From positions 56,534-120,533 of the forward strand of contig JAODNN010000104.1 in assembly GCA_025465355.1 (NCBI GenBank): a DNA stretch of 64,000 nt. The letters run 5' to 3'. Source of the stretch: Blastococcus sp. GTDB lineage: Bacteria > Actinomycetota > Actinomycetes > Mycobacteriales > Geodermatophilaceae. Shown piece after piece: positions 39,332-47,024 of the stretch (positions within the stretch are counted from its first letter, which is position 1; each line of letters opens with the position of its first letter). Position numbers and translations under genes: made by a program. The notes beneath the pieces are model-generated. The model was given only the letters and a program-made list of their open reading frames with translations, was not told the DNA's origin and did not search any database.

Positions 39332-40003
39332 TCAGAACAACCGGGCGGACGGATCGTCGGTCCCCTTGAGGACGGCGTAGTCCACCGTGACGCAGTCGAT
39401 GCCCCGGTCGGTGGCCAGGACTCGCGCCTGCGGCTTGATCTCCTGCGCGGCGAACACGCCCTTCACCGGGGCGAGCAACGGGTCTCGGTTGAGCAGTTCC
39501 AGGTACCGGGTGAGCTGCTCGACGCCGTCGATCTCGCCGCGGCGCTTGATCTCGACGGCGACCACCCGGCCGTCGGCGTCCCGGCAGAGCAGGTCCACCG
39601 GCCCGATCGCGGTCGGGTATTCCCGCCGGACCAGTGACCAGCCGGCGCCGAAGGTCTCGACGTGCAGTGCCAGCAGCCGCTGGAGCTCGGCCTCGACGCC
39701 GTCCTTCTGCAGGCCCGGGTCGACGCCCAGTTCGTGTGAGGTGTCGTGGTCGACGGACTCGATGGTGATGATCAGCTGCTCGCCGGCCTTGTTGGTGACC
39801 GTCCAGGTGCCTGCGCCCTCGGTCAGCTCGTCCTTGAGGCTGCAGGGCGGGCTCATCCAGTTCAGCGGCTTGTAGGCCCGGTCGTCGGCGTGGATGGACA
39901 CCGAGCCGTCGGACTTGACCAGCAGCAGCCGGTTCGCCATGGGCAGGTGGGCGGTGAGCCGCCCGATGTAATCGACGGAGCAACGGGCGATGACCAGGCG
40001 CAC
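39332..40003 (-). CDS. nucS: Mismatch-specific endonuclease NucS/EndoMS
   Basis: A 223-aa enzyme that cuts mismatched DNA and provides the non-canonical mismatch repair of actinobacteria and some archaea. The N-terminal DNA-binding half starts with [18 protein letters not shown]; the C-terminal RecB-like nuclease shows [22 protein letters not shown], with the Asp and Glu-x-Lys catalytic set, and [12 protein letters not shown]. The last residues, DPSARLF, resemble the C-terminal sliding-clamp-binding motif. The GTG at 40003 gives the normal family start; the open frame upstream is a shadow of the symporter gene. Length is typical. Confidence 0.96.
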   Translation of the reverse strand: MRLVIARCSVDYIGRLTAHLPMANRLLLVKSDGSVSIHADDRAYKPLNWMSPPCSLKDELTEGAGTWTVTNKAGEQLIITIESVDHDTSHELGVDPGLQKDGVEAELQRLLALHVETFGAGWSLVRREYPTAIGPVDLLCRDADGRVVAVEIKRRGEIDGVEQLTRYLELLNRDPLLAPVKGVFAAQEIKPQARVLATDRGIDCVTVDYAVLKGTDDPSARLF

Positions 40004-40053
40004 GAGCGCCGACGGTACCGGGTGGGCCCGGAGCCGCTGACCCGCGGACGCCG

Positions 40054-40090
40054 ACGGGCCCGGCCCTCCGCCGAGGAGGACCGGGCCCGT
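40054..40090 (-). terminator. Hairpin terminator downstream of the symporter gene
   Basis: ACGGGCCCGG and CCGGGCCCGT form a perfect 10-bp stem, and most of the intervening CCTCC/GGAGG also pairs around GCCG. There is no U-run, as usual for such hairpins in GC-rich actinobacteria. It lies after palindromic element copy 3, so the symporter transcript would meet two hairpins before nucS. Confidence 0.6.
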
Positions 40091-40093
40091 GTC

Positions 40094-40144
40094 GGCCCCC
40101 TGCAGGGTCCCGCCGCGATCGTGCGAGTGGCGGGGGCAGGGGGT
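40094..40144 (-). repeat. Stop-adjacent palindromic element, copy 3
   Basis: Minus-strand reading starts about 5 nt after the TGA of the symporter gene (40150) with ACCCCCTGCCCCCGCC and ends GCAGGGGGCC; the outer arm CCCCCTGC pairs with GCAGGGGG and CCCGCC with GGCGGG. The first few bases differ from the GGACC seen in other copies. Confidence 0.72.
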
Positions 40145-40149
40145 GTTTG

Positions 40150-41502
40150 TCAGACGGTGACCGGCTCCGGGGTGCGCAGGTCGGCGTCGACACCCTGCTG
40201 CTCCTGCACCCGGCCCATCGGGTCGATCGTGGAGGTCGAGCGGTACCGCTCGACGTCCAGGATGCCCTCGCGCTTGGCCACGATCGTCGGGATCAGGGCC
40301 TGGCCCGCGACGTTGACCGCGGTGCGGCCCATGTCGAGGATCGGGTCGATCGCGAGGAGGAGGCCGACGCCGGCCAGCGGCAGGCCCAGCGTGGACAGGG
40401 TCAGCGTGAGCATGACCACCGCGCCGGTGACCCCGGCGGTCGCCGCGGAGCCGACGACGGAGACCAGGGCGATCAGCAGGTAGTCGGTGATCGACAGCGA
40501 GACGTGGAAGAACTGCGCCACGAAGATCGCCGCGAGCGCCGGGTAGATCGCCGCGCAGCCGTCCATCTTCGTCGTCGCGCCCAGCGGGACGGCGAAGGAG
40601 GCGTAGGACCGCGGCACACCCAGGTTCTGCTCGGTCACCCGCTCGGTCACCGGCAGCGTGCCGATCGAGGACCGCGACACGAAGGCCAGTTGGATGGCCG
40701 GCCACGCGCCGGCGAAGAACCGGGCCGGGGAGAGCCCGTGCAGCCGGAGCAGCACCGGGTAGACGACGAACAGCACCAGGACCAGGCCCGCGTACACCGC
40801 ACCGGCGAAGACACCGAGCGAGCCGAGGGAGGTCCAGCCGTAGGTGGCCACGGCGTTGCCGATCAGGCCCACCGTGCCGATGGGCGCCAGCAGGATGACC
40901 CACCAGAGCACCTTCTGGACGATGGCCAGGCCCGAGCGGACCAGCGCGAGGAACGGCTCGGCGGGTTCGCCCACCTTGAGCGCGGCGACGCCGATGGCGA
41001 CCGCGAGCACGATCAGCTGGAGCACGTTGAAGGACAGCCCGCTGTCGGGCGAGGACTGCAGGCCGAGGATGTTGCCGGGGACCAGGCCGGTGAGGAAGTC
41101 CCACCAGGAGCCGGTGGTGGCCGGTGCCGCCTGGGTGGCGGCGTCGACCGAGCTGTGCTTCCCCGGGCCGGTGAGCAGGCCCAGGCCGATACCGATGGAG
41201 ACGGCGATCAGCGCGGTGATGGCGAACCAGAGCAGGGTCTGGCCGGCCAGCCGCGCGGCGTTGGAGACCCTCTTGAGGTTGGCGATGCTGACGATCACCG
41301 CGGTGACGATCAGCGGGACGACGATGACGCGCAACAGCTGGACGAACGTGTGGCCGACCGTCTGCAGCGTTGCGGTCAGCCAGTTGGGCTGGTCCGGGCT
41401 GACGGGGCCGATGTCCCGGGCGACGAGGCCCAGGGCGATGCCCAGCACGAGAGCGAAGAGGACCTGCGCCGCGAACGGGACGCGGCGGAGACGAGCGAGC
41501 AC
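40150..41502 (-). CDS. Dicarboxylate/amino acid:cation symporter (DAACS family)
   Basis: A 450-aa secondary transporter with eight hydrophobic helices and two re-entrant hairpins. The first hairpin region carries [11 protein letters not shown] and the second [10 protein letters not shown], matching the SSSSATLP-like and GATxNMDG motifs of GltP/DctA proteins; the last core helix has [11 protein letters not shown], with the Asn that binds substrate and cation. The basic start and GTG at 41502 are usual. The ligand may be glutamate, aspartate or C4-dicarboxylates; the Lys in TTKMDG, where Asn is common, makes assignment uncertain. It is transcribed alone, with a hairpin in its long upstream region. 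Confidence 0.92.
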   Translation of the reverse strand: MLARLRRVPFAAQVLFALVLGIALGLVARDIGPVSPDQPNWLTATLQTVGHTFVQLLRVIVVPLIVTAVIVSIANLKRVSNAARLAGQTLLWFAITALIAVSIGIGLGLLTGPGKHSSVDAATQAAPATTGSWWDFLTGLVPGNILGLQSSPDSGLSFNVLQLIVLAVAIGVAALKVGEPAEPFLALVRSGLAIVQKVLWWVILLAPIGTVGLIGNAVATYGWTSLGSLGVFAGAVYAGLVLVLFVVYPVLLRLHGLSPARFFAGAWPAIQLAFVSRSSIGTLPVTERVTEQNLGVPRSYASFAVPLGATTKMDGCAAIYPALAAIFVAQFFHVSLSITDYLLIALVSVVGSAATAGVTGAVVMLTLTLSTLGLPLAGVGLLLAIDPILDMGRTAVNVAGQALIPTIVAKREGILDVERYRSTSTIDPMGRVQEQQGVDADLRTPEPVTV

Positions 41503-41627
41503 GAGGGGACCTTCCGGATGCGGTGCGAGAAGTAGGGAGCAGGACGATCGCGGGCGCTCAGCAGGCCGCGGTGGTCACCCGGCCGAAGTCGAGGGCCCGC
41601 CGTCGCGTGAGGCCCCACAGGTTCTGC

Positions 41628-41672
41628 ACACCCGGGTCAATGCGGACGGTCGCCGCCCGCAATCCCGGGTGT
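41628..41672 (-). other. Long hairpin in the upstream region of the symporter gene
   Basis: ACACCCGGG (41628-41636) and CCCGGGTGT (41664-41672) pair perfectly, and TGCGG/CCGCA extends the stem inside. It lies 126 nt before the symporter GTG and 15 bp from palindromic element copy 4. It may be a second terminator for the crotonase/ecm transcript or structure in the symporter leader. I do not recognise a riboswitch. Confidence 0.5.
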
Positions 41673-41686
41673 GGCCGGTCTCATAT

Positions 41687-41741
41687 GGCTCCCTGCAGGG
41701 TCCCGCTGCGAGCCTGCGAGTGGGCGGGGGGCAGGGGGTCC
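41687..41741 (-). repeat. Stop-adjacent palindromic element, copy 4
   Basis: It begins GGACCCCCTGCCCCCC 4 nt after the TGA of the ECHDC3-like gene (41746) on the minus strand and ends GCAGGGAGCC. Loop core CTCGCAGGCTCGCAG matches the other copies. Orientation and distance to the stop codon are as in copies 1, 5 and 8. Confidence 0.75.
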
Positions 41742-41745
41742 TTTC

Positions 41746-42519
41746 TCAGTCCGGCCAGACCGGCGGGCGCTTCTCCAGGAAGGCCGTCATGCCCTCGCGG
41801 GCTCCGGGGAGCTGGCTCGCCGCCGCCATGACCTCGACCGCGGTCGCGTACGCCTCCCGCTCCGGCCGGTCGAGCTGGGCGTACATCGTCTGCTTGCCCC
41901 ACGCCTTGCTGGCCCGGGAGCCGCGGGTCGCCCGGTCCATCAGGTCGGCCACCGCGGCGTCGAGGTCGGCGTCCGGAACCACCCGGTTGACCAGCCCCCA
42001 GTCCAGCGCCGTCCGGGCATCGATCACGTCACCGGTGAGGGCGAGCTCCATGGCCCGCTTGCGGCCGACGTTGCGCGCGATCGCGACCATCGGGGTGTGG
42101 CAGAACCAGCCGCCCTTGCCCCCGGGCGCGGCGAAACCGGCCGACTCCGCCGCGACTGCGAGGTCGCAGGAGGCGACCAGCTGGCAGCCCGCCGCCGTGG
42201 CGAGCGCGTGCACCCGCGCCAGGACGACCTGGGGCACGTCCTGGAGCGTCTGCATGAGCTCGGTGCACAGCGCCAGCAGGCTCCGCACCTCCGGCAGCGA
42301 GGCGCCCGCCACGTCGGCGAAGTCGTGCCCGGCACTGAACACCGGCCCCTCCGCGGCGAGCACGATCCCCGTGGCGTCGGTCTCCCCCACCTCGGTCACC
42401 GCCGCGAGCAGCTGGGTCAGGTGCTCCCGGGACAGGGCGTTCCGCTTGGCCGGGCGCGCCATCGTGATGCGGACGACGTCCCCGTCCCGCTCGACCCGTG
42501 GTGCGCCGTCGCCCGTCAT
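41746..42519 (-). CDS. ECHDC3-like crotonase-fold protein lacking both catalytic Glu
   Basis: A 258-aa crotonase-fold protein. Where active hydratases have GGGxELAL and PExxLGxxPG, this one has AAGCQLVASCDLAV and GGKGGWFCHTPMVA, so both catalytic glutamates are absent. That pattern and the FCHTP motif match ECHDC3, a conserved family of unclear biochemical role, better than true enoyl-CoA hydratases. Its ATG at 42519 overlaps the stop of ethylmalonyl-CoA mutase as ATGA, so it is made together with that enzyme. A role in the ethylmalonyl/methylsuccinyl-CoA steps, or in clearing a side product, is inference. A palindromic element follows its stop. Confidence 0.85.
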   Translation of the reverse strand: MTGDGAPRVERDGDVVRITMARPAKRNALSREHLTQLLAAVTEVGETDATGIVLAAEGPVFSAGHDFADVAGASLPEVRSLLALCTELMQTLQDVPQVVLARVHALATAAGCQLVASCDLAVAAESAGFAAPGGKGGWFCHTPMVAIARNVGRKRAMELALTGDVIDARTALDWGLVNRVVPDADLDAAVADLMDRATRGSRASKAWGKQTMYAQLDRPEREAYATAVEVMAAASQLPGAREGMTAFLEKRPPVWPD

Positions 42520-44534
42520 GCCGGTTCGGGGACCTTCTCGTCGAGCCCGTTCGCCTCGCGGATGACGTCGACGACCGAGCCCATGATCTCGGTCAGCCCG
42601 AAGTCCTTCGGCGTGAACACCGCGGCCACGCCCTGCTCGCGCAGCCGGCGGGCGTCGCTGTCGGGGATGATCCCGCCGACGACGACCGGGACGTCGTCCA
42701 GGCCGGCCTCCTTCAGGCCACGCAGCACCGCGGGCACCACCTGCAGGTGCGAACCGGACAGCACCGACAGGCCGACGACGTGCACATCCTCCTCGACCGC
42801 GGCGGAGACGATCTGCGCCGGCGTCAGCCGGATGCCCTGATAGATGACCTCGAAGCCGGCGTCGCGGGCCCGCACCGCGATCTGCTCCGCGCCGTTGGAG
42901 TGACCGTCCAGCCCCGGCTTGCCGACCAGGAAGCGCAGCCGGCCGCCGAGCTCCTCGCCCGTGGCCCGGACGCGCTCGCGGACGTCGGTCAGCGTCTCGT
43001 CCGCCTCGCCGCCGCCCGCGGCCGCCGCCACACCGGTCGGGGCCCGATACTCGCCGAAGACCTCGCGCAGGACGCCGGCCCACTCCCCCGTCGTCACTCC
43101 GGCGCGGGCGCAGTCGAGGGTCGCGGCCATCAGGTTGGTGTCGGCGCCGGCGGCCTCCCGGAGGGCGTCGAGGGCCTTCTCCACGGGCGCGGGGTCGCGC
43201 TCGTCCCGCCATTTCCGGACGGCCTCCTGGGCGGCGTTCTCCACCGCGGGGTCCACCACCATGATCGCGGCGTCGAGGTCGGCCAGCAGCGGGTTGGGCT
43301 CGGTGCTCTCGAACCTGTTGACGCCGACGACGACGTCCTCGCCGCTCTCCATCCGGCGGCGCTTCTCGGCCAGGGAGCCGACCAGCTCACCCTTCATGTA
43401 GCCCGACTCGACGGCGGCCACCGCGCCGCCCATCTCCTGCACCCGGGCGATCTCCGCGCGGGCGCCCTCGACGATCTCGGCCACCTTCCGCTCCACCACG
43501 ACCGAACCGGTGAACAGGTCCTCGTACTCCAGGAGGTCGGTCTCGTAGGCCAGCACCTGCTGGAGGCGCAGCGACCACTGCTGGTCCCACGGCCGCGGCA
43601 GGCCCAGCGCCTCGTTCCAGGCCGGCAACTGCACGGCGCGGGCGCGGGCGTCGCGGGAGAGCGTGACGGCCAGCATCTCCAGCACGATCCGCTGCACGTT
43701 GTTCTCCGGCTGCGCCTCGGTCAGCCCCAGGGAGTTGACCTGGACGCCGTACCGGAACCGCCGGTGCTTGGGGTCCTCGACGCCGTAGCGTTCCTTCGTC
43801 AGCTCGTCCCAGAGCTGGGTGAAGGCGCGCATCTTGCACATCTCCTCGACGAAGCGGACGCCCGCGTTGACGAAGAAGGACATGCGCGCGACGACCTCGC
43901 CGAAGCGCTCCTGCGGCACCTGACCGGAGTCGCGCACCGAGTCCAGGACGGCGATCGCGGTGCTCATCGCGTAGGCAATCTCCTGCACCGGCGTGGCCCC
44001 GGCCTCCTGCAGGTGGTAGCTGCAGATGTTGATCGGGTTCCACTTCGGCATCGTCGTCACCGTGTAGGCGACCATGTCGGTGATCAGCCGCATCGAAGGC
44101 CCGGGCGGGAAGATGTACGTCCCGCGCGACAGGTACTCCTTGATGATGTCGTTCTGCGTCGTCCCCGCCAGCTTGCTGACGTCGTGGCCATGTTCCTCGG
44201 CCACCGCCTGGTAGAGCGCGAGCAACCACATCGCGGTGGCGTTGATCGTCATTGACGTGTTCATCTCGTCGAGCGGGATGCCGTCGAAGAGCGCGCGCAT
44301 GTCGCCGATGTGCGTGACCGGCACCCCGACCTTGCCGACCTCACCGACCGCCAGTTCGTCGTCGGGGTCGTACCCGGTCTGCGTCGGCAGGTCGAAGGCG
44401 ACCGAGAGACCGGTCTGCCCCTTCGACAGGTTGTTGCGGTACAGGGCGTTCGACTCGGCCGGCGAGGAGTGGCCGGCATAGGTGCGCATGACCCAGGGAC
44501 GGTCACGGTCCTTCGGCGCTGAAGGGAACGGCAT
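42516..44534 (-). CDS. ecm: Ethylmalonyl-CoA mutase (MeaA type)
   Basis: A 672-aa B12-dependent mutase with the catalytic barrel and B12-binding domain in one chain. The barrel has MRTYAGHSSPAESN and YLSRGTYIFPPGPSMR, keeping the Tyr and Arg that contact a free carboxylate, unlike IcmA in this window. The C-terminal domain has the base-off signature DGHSNG with GLSVLSGSH downstream. Size and single-chain design match MeaA/Ecm, which converts ethylmalonyl-CoA to methylsuccinyl-CoA. The ATG at 44534 follows a TAGACT -10 box by 8 nt, with an operator-like dyad 19 bp upstream. Its stop overlaps the ECHDC3-like gene start. Confidence 0.92.
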   Translation of the reverse strand: MPFPSAPKDRDRPWVMRTYAGHSSPAESNALYRNNLSKGQTGLSVAFDLPTQTGYDPDDELAVGEVGKVGVPVTHIGDMRALFDGIPLDEMNTSMTINATAMWLLALYQAVAEEHGHDVSKLAGTTQNDIIKEYLSRGTYIFPPGPSMRLITDMVAYTVTTMPKWNPINICSYHLQEAGATPVQEIAYAMSTAIAVLDSVRDSGQVPQERFGEVVARMSFFVNAGVRFVEEMCKMRAFTQLWDELTKERYGVEDPKHRRFRYGVQVNSLGLTEAQPENNVQRIVLEMLAVTLSRDARARAVQLPAWNEALGLPRPWDQQWSLRLQQVLAYETDLLEYEDLFTGSVVVERKVAEIVEGARAEIARVQEMGGAVAAVESGYMKGELVGSLAEKRRRMESGEDVVVGVNRFESTEPNPLLADLDAAIMVVDPAVENAAQEAVRKWRDERDPAPVEKALDALREAAGADTNLMAATLDCARAGVTTGEWAGVLREVFGEYRAPTGVAAAAGGGEADETLTDVRERVRATGEELGGRLRFLVGKPGLDGHSNGAEQIAVRARDAGFEVIYQGIRLTPAQIVSAAVEEDVHVVGLSVLSGSHLQVVPAVLRGLKEAGLDDVPVVVGGIIPDSDARRLREQGVAAVFTPKDFGLTEIMGSVVDVIREANGLDEKVPEPA

Positions 44535-44553
44535 GCCCGCGGAGTCTAGGGCG

Positions 44554-44569
44554 GTTACTCGCCGGTAGC
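44554..44569. promoter_or_regulatory. Operator-like palindrome GTTACY-N4-GGTARC, copy 4 (ecm)
   Basis: GTTACT CGCC GGTAGC is a 6-4-6 dyad with two imperfect arm positions. It starts 5 bp upstream of the ecm -10 box (TAGACT, 44548 to 44543) and covers the spacer and expected -35 area, a position where a bound regulator would block RNA polymerase. The small membrane-protein gene starts 42 bp away in the other direction, so it could share control. Confidence 0.58.
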
Positions 44570-44611
44570 AGCTCGGCTCCCGAAGGGTGTGGGCGGTGGC
44601 ACACTCGAACG

Positions 44612-44911
44612 GTGGCCGGGCCGCTGATCGCCGCCGCTGCGTCCGTCCTGCTGGTGTTGTTCACCCGGTGGGCGTTCGGTAGCGGCTACGGGCGCGCCCC
44701 TGCCGCCGCGCCCGCGGACGACGGCCTGCTCACGCCGGTCGCGACGCTCTCCCGCAGGCAGTCCGCGCTGGCGCTGCGGGCGGTGCTGTCCGACGCGGGC
44801 ATCCGCTCGACGATCCGGTACCCCGTCGCGAACCGGGCGGACGTGCTCGTCTTCCGCGAGGACGCCGACCGGGCCCGAGCACTGGCGGTCACCTTCACCG
44901 GCCAGGAATGA
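44612..44911 (+). CDS. Small membrane-anchored protein with a DUF2007-like domain
   Basis: A 99-aa protein. One N-terminal membrane helix (GPLIAAAASVLLVLFTRWAF) is followed by a short linker and a ~65-residue domain with ARRxSALALRAVLSDAGIRSTIRYP and VLVFREDADRARAL, resembling the DUF2007/putative signal-transducing fold. The GTG at 44612 is used. It is divergent from ecm, sharing a 77-bp region that contains an operator-like dyad. Function unknown. Its last codons and stop are duplicated, together with a palindromic element, just downstream. Confidence 0.7.
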   Translation: MAGPLIAAAASVLLVLFTRWAFGSGYGRAPAAAPADDGLLTPVATLSRRQSALALRAVLSDAGIRSTIRYPVANRADVLVFREDADRARALAVTFTGQE

Positions 44912-45028
44912 GGCCCCCTCGCAGGGGCCCGGCGCGAGCACGCCAGTGACGGGGGGTTCTCCCCCAGAATGAGGCCCCCTCGCAGGGGCCCGGCGCGAGC
45001 GTGCGAGTGACGGGGGGCGAGGGGGTCC
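44912..45028 (-). repeat. Stop-adjacent palindromic element, tandem pair (copies 5a and 5b)
   Basis: Two units stand head to tail: 44912-44965 and 44973-45028. Unit 5b begins GGACCCCCTCGCC 4 nt after the murA TGA on the minus strand, in the normal position. Unit 5a is an extra copy; the eight bases before each unit are nearly the same (AGGAATGA and CAGAATGA), so the duplication took in the end of the small membrane-protein gene. The convergent gap thus holds two hairpins. Confidence 0.75.
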
Positions 45029-45032
45029 TTTC

Positions 45033-46316
45033 TCAGCCCGGCCGCTCGGTCCGTTCGACCTTCGCGCCCAGGCCGCGCAGTTGCTCCACGAAGTCGGGGT
45101 AGCCGCGGTCGACGTGGTAGATGTCCTGCACCTCGGTGACGCCGTCGGACACCAGCCCTGCCAGCACCAGCCCGGCCCCCGCCCGGATGTCGGTCGCCAC
45201 CACCGGCGCGCTGGAGAGCCGCTCCCGGCCACGGACGACGGCGTGGTGGCCGTCGATCCGCACGTCGGCACCGAGCCGCACCAGCTCGTTGACGAACATG
45301 AACCGGCCGTCGTACACGTTCTCGGTGATCAGCGCGGTGCCGGTCGACACGGCGGCCAGCGCCACCGCCATCGGCTGCAGGTCGGTGGGGAAGCCCGGGA
45401 AGGGCAGGGTGACGACGTCGACGCAGCGCGGCCGGTCGTCCATCGAGACCCGGATGCCGTCGCTCAGTGCCTCCACGTTCGCCCCGGCGGTGGTGAGCTT
45501 GTCCAGCGCCACGGTCAGGTGTGCGGCAACCGCCCGCTCGATGACGACGTCACCCCGGGTCATGACCGCGCCGATGGCCCAGGTTCCGGCGACGATCCGG
45601 TCCGGCACCGTCGTGTAGGTCGTCGGCGACAGGCTCTCGACGCCCTCGATCGTGATCGTCGAGGTGCCGGCGCCGTCGATCCGGGCGCCCATCGCGGTCA
45701 GCATCGTGCAGAGGTCGACGATCTCGGGCTCGCGTGCGGCGTTGTCGATGACCGTGGTCCCCGACGCGAGCACCGCGGCCATCATCAGGTTCTCGGTGGC
45801 GCCGACGGAGGGGAAGTCGAGCCAGATCGACGTCCCCGTCAGGCGGGGGGCGGTGGCGACCAGGAAGCCGTGCTCGCTGACGATCGTGGCGCCCAGCCGC
45901 TCCAGCCCGGAGATGTGCATGTCCAGGCCGCGGGAACCGATCGCATCACCGCCCGGCAGCGCGACACGGGCGCTGCCGCAGCGCGCGACCAGCGGGCCGA
46001 GCACGCTGATCGAGGCCCGCATGCGGCGGACCAGGTCGTAGTCGGTCTCCGTCGACGGCGCATCCGGTACGTCGATGACCACGCGGCCGCCGCCACCGCC
46101 GCCGTCCCCGCAGCGCTCGTAGCTGACACCGCAGCCGAGCCGCCGGAGCACCTCGCTCATGATCGAGACGTCGAGGATGTCCGGGACCTCGTCGATGGTC
46201 GTGCGTCCGGACGCCAGCAAGGCCGCCGCCATGAGCTTCAGCGCGCTGTTCTTCGCGCCCGTGACACGGACCCGGCCGGTCAGGGCCGTGCCCCCGGTCA
46301 CCTCGAAGCACTCCAC
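45033..46316 (-). CDS. murA: UDP-N-acetylglucosamine 1-carboxyvinyltransferase, Asp variant
   Basis: A 427-aa enzyme for the first committed step of peptidoglycan synthesis. The Lys of GAKNSALKL and the overall EPSP-synthase-like repeat pattern are present. In the active-site loop the usual Cys is Asp124 ([10 protein letters not shown]), as in M. tuberculosis MurA; this change is known to leave activity but prevent covalent attack by fosfomycin. The Gly-rich insert at residues 70-77 is a minor oddity. The ATG at 46316 is used. It is divergent from pduO and followed closely by palindromic element 5b. Confidence 0.96.
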   Translation of the reverse strand: MECFEVTGGTALTGRVRVTGAKNSALKLMAAALLASGRTTIDEVPDILDVSIMSEVLRRLGCGVSYERCGDGGGGGGRVVIDVPDAPSTETDYDLVRRMRASISVLGPLVARCGSARVALPGGDAIGSRGLDMHISGLERLGATIVSEHGFLVATAPRLTGTSIWLDFPSVGATENLMMAAVLASGTTVIDNAAREPEIVDLCTMLTAMGARIDGAGTSTITIEGVESLSPTTYTTVPDRIVAGTWAIGAVMTRGDVVIERAVAAHLTVALDKLTTAGANVEALSDGIRVSMDDRPRCVDVVTLPFPGFPTDLQPMAVALAAVSTGTALITENVYDGRFMFVNELVRLGADVRIDGHHAVVRGRERLSSAPVVATDIRAGAGLVLAGLVSDGVTEVQDIYHVDRGYPDFVEQLRGLGAKVERTERPG

Positions 46317-46332
46317 CCGGTCACCCTACGGT

Positions 46333-46378
46333 GGCCCCGCTGCAGGGTCCCACCGCGCGTCTGCGAGGGGTGGGGTCC
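46333..46378 (-). repeat. Palindromic element, orphan copy 6 in a divergent region
   Basis: This shorter copy (right arm reduced) has the same core and orientation, but lies between the starts of murA and pduO with no 3' end beside it. On the minus strand it is preceded by TAGAAGA, like the stop and spacer of other copies, which may be the remnant of a lost gene end. Its edge is 6 bp from the pduO -10 box. Confidence 0.65.
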
Positions 46379-46384
46379 TTCTTC

Positions 46385-46390
46385 TACGCT
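46385..46390 (+). promoter_or_regulatory. pduO -10 box (leaderless)
   Basis: TACGCT ends 7 nt before the pduO ATG at 46398, which would place the transcription start at the start codon. There is no ribosome binding site in the intervening CGCGGGC. Confidence 0.45.
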
Positions 46391-46397
46391 CGCGGGC

Positions 46398-47018
46398 ATG
46401 ACCGTCCGGCTCACCCGCATCTACACGAAAACCGGCGACGCCGGACAGACGCACCTGGGCGACATGAGCCGGGTCGCGAAGACCGACCCGCGGCTCGTCG
46501 CCTACGCCGACGTGGACGAGGCCAACAGCGTGCTGGGCGTCGCCCTCGCGCTCGGCAACCCCCCGGCGACGACCGCCGAACTGCTGCGCAGCGTGCAGAA
46601 CGATCTGTTCGACGTCGGTGCCGACCTGTGCACGCCGATCACGCCGGATCCGGAGTTCCCGCCGCTGCGCGTGACACCGGCCTATACCGAGCGCCTCGAG
46701 GCGGCCTGCGACGAGCACAACGAGGCGCTGCCGAAGCTGGCCAGCTTCATCCTCCCCGGAGGCACCCCGGCAGCGGCCCTGCTGCACCAGGCCCGGGTCG
46801 TCGTCCGGCGGGCCGAGCGCAACGTCTGGGCCCTCCTGGAGGCCGAACCGGACCGGACCAACCCCGAGACGGCGCGCTACCTCAACCGCCTCTCGGACCT
46901 GCTCTTCATCCTCTCCCGGGTGACCAACCCCGGCGGTGACGTGCTGTGGGAGCCCGGCGCGCACAGCGGCGCACACGCCCAGCGGGCGGCCCTGGACGAG
47001 CAGCCGTCGGACGGCTGA
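46398..47018 (+). CDS. pduO: PduO-type ATP:cob(I)alamin adenosyltransferase
   Basis: A 206-aa enzyme that makes adenosylcobalamin, the cofactor of both mutases in this window. The N-terminal ATP loop RIYTKTGDAGQTHLGD, the DEANSVLG stretch and the RRAERNVW and LNRLSDLLFILSR motifs are all those of the PduO family. It is divergent from murA. The ATG at 46398 is probably the first transcribed codon. Its stop is 6 bp from the stop of the convergent DUF2550 gene, with no room for a separate terminator. Confidence 0.95.
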   Translation: MTVRLTRIYTKTGDAGQTHLGDMSRVAKTDPRLVAYADVDEANSVLGVALALGNPPATTAELLRSVQNDLFDVGADLCTPITPDPEFPPLRVTPAYTERLEAACDEHNEALPKLASFILPGGTPAAALLHQARVVVRRAERNVWALLEAEPDRTNPETARYLNRLSDLLFILSRVTNPGGDVLWEPGAHSGAHAQRAALDEQPSDG

Positions 47019-47024
47019 GCGCGC

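Noticed and set aside
39332..41104. 590-codon minus-strand frame joining nucS to upstream DNA
   Set aside because: The upstream two thirds overlaps the symporter gene out of frame; only the last 223 codons are NucS.
41503..41745. Riboswitch upstream of the symporter gene
   Set aside because: There is a strong hairpin, but no conserved core of a cobalamin, glycine, SAM or T-box element could be found.
46329..46397. Terminator role for the element in the murA-pduO gap
   Set aside because: Both flanking genes start here, so there is no transcript to end; the copy is treated as an orphan instead.
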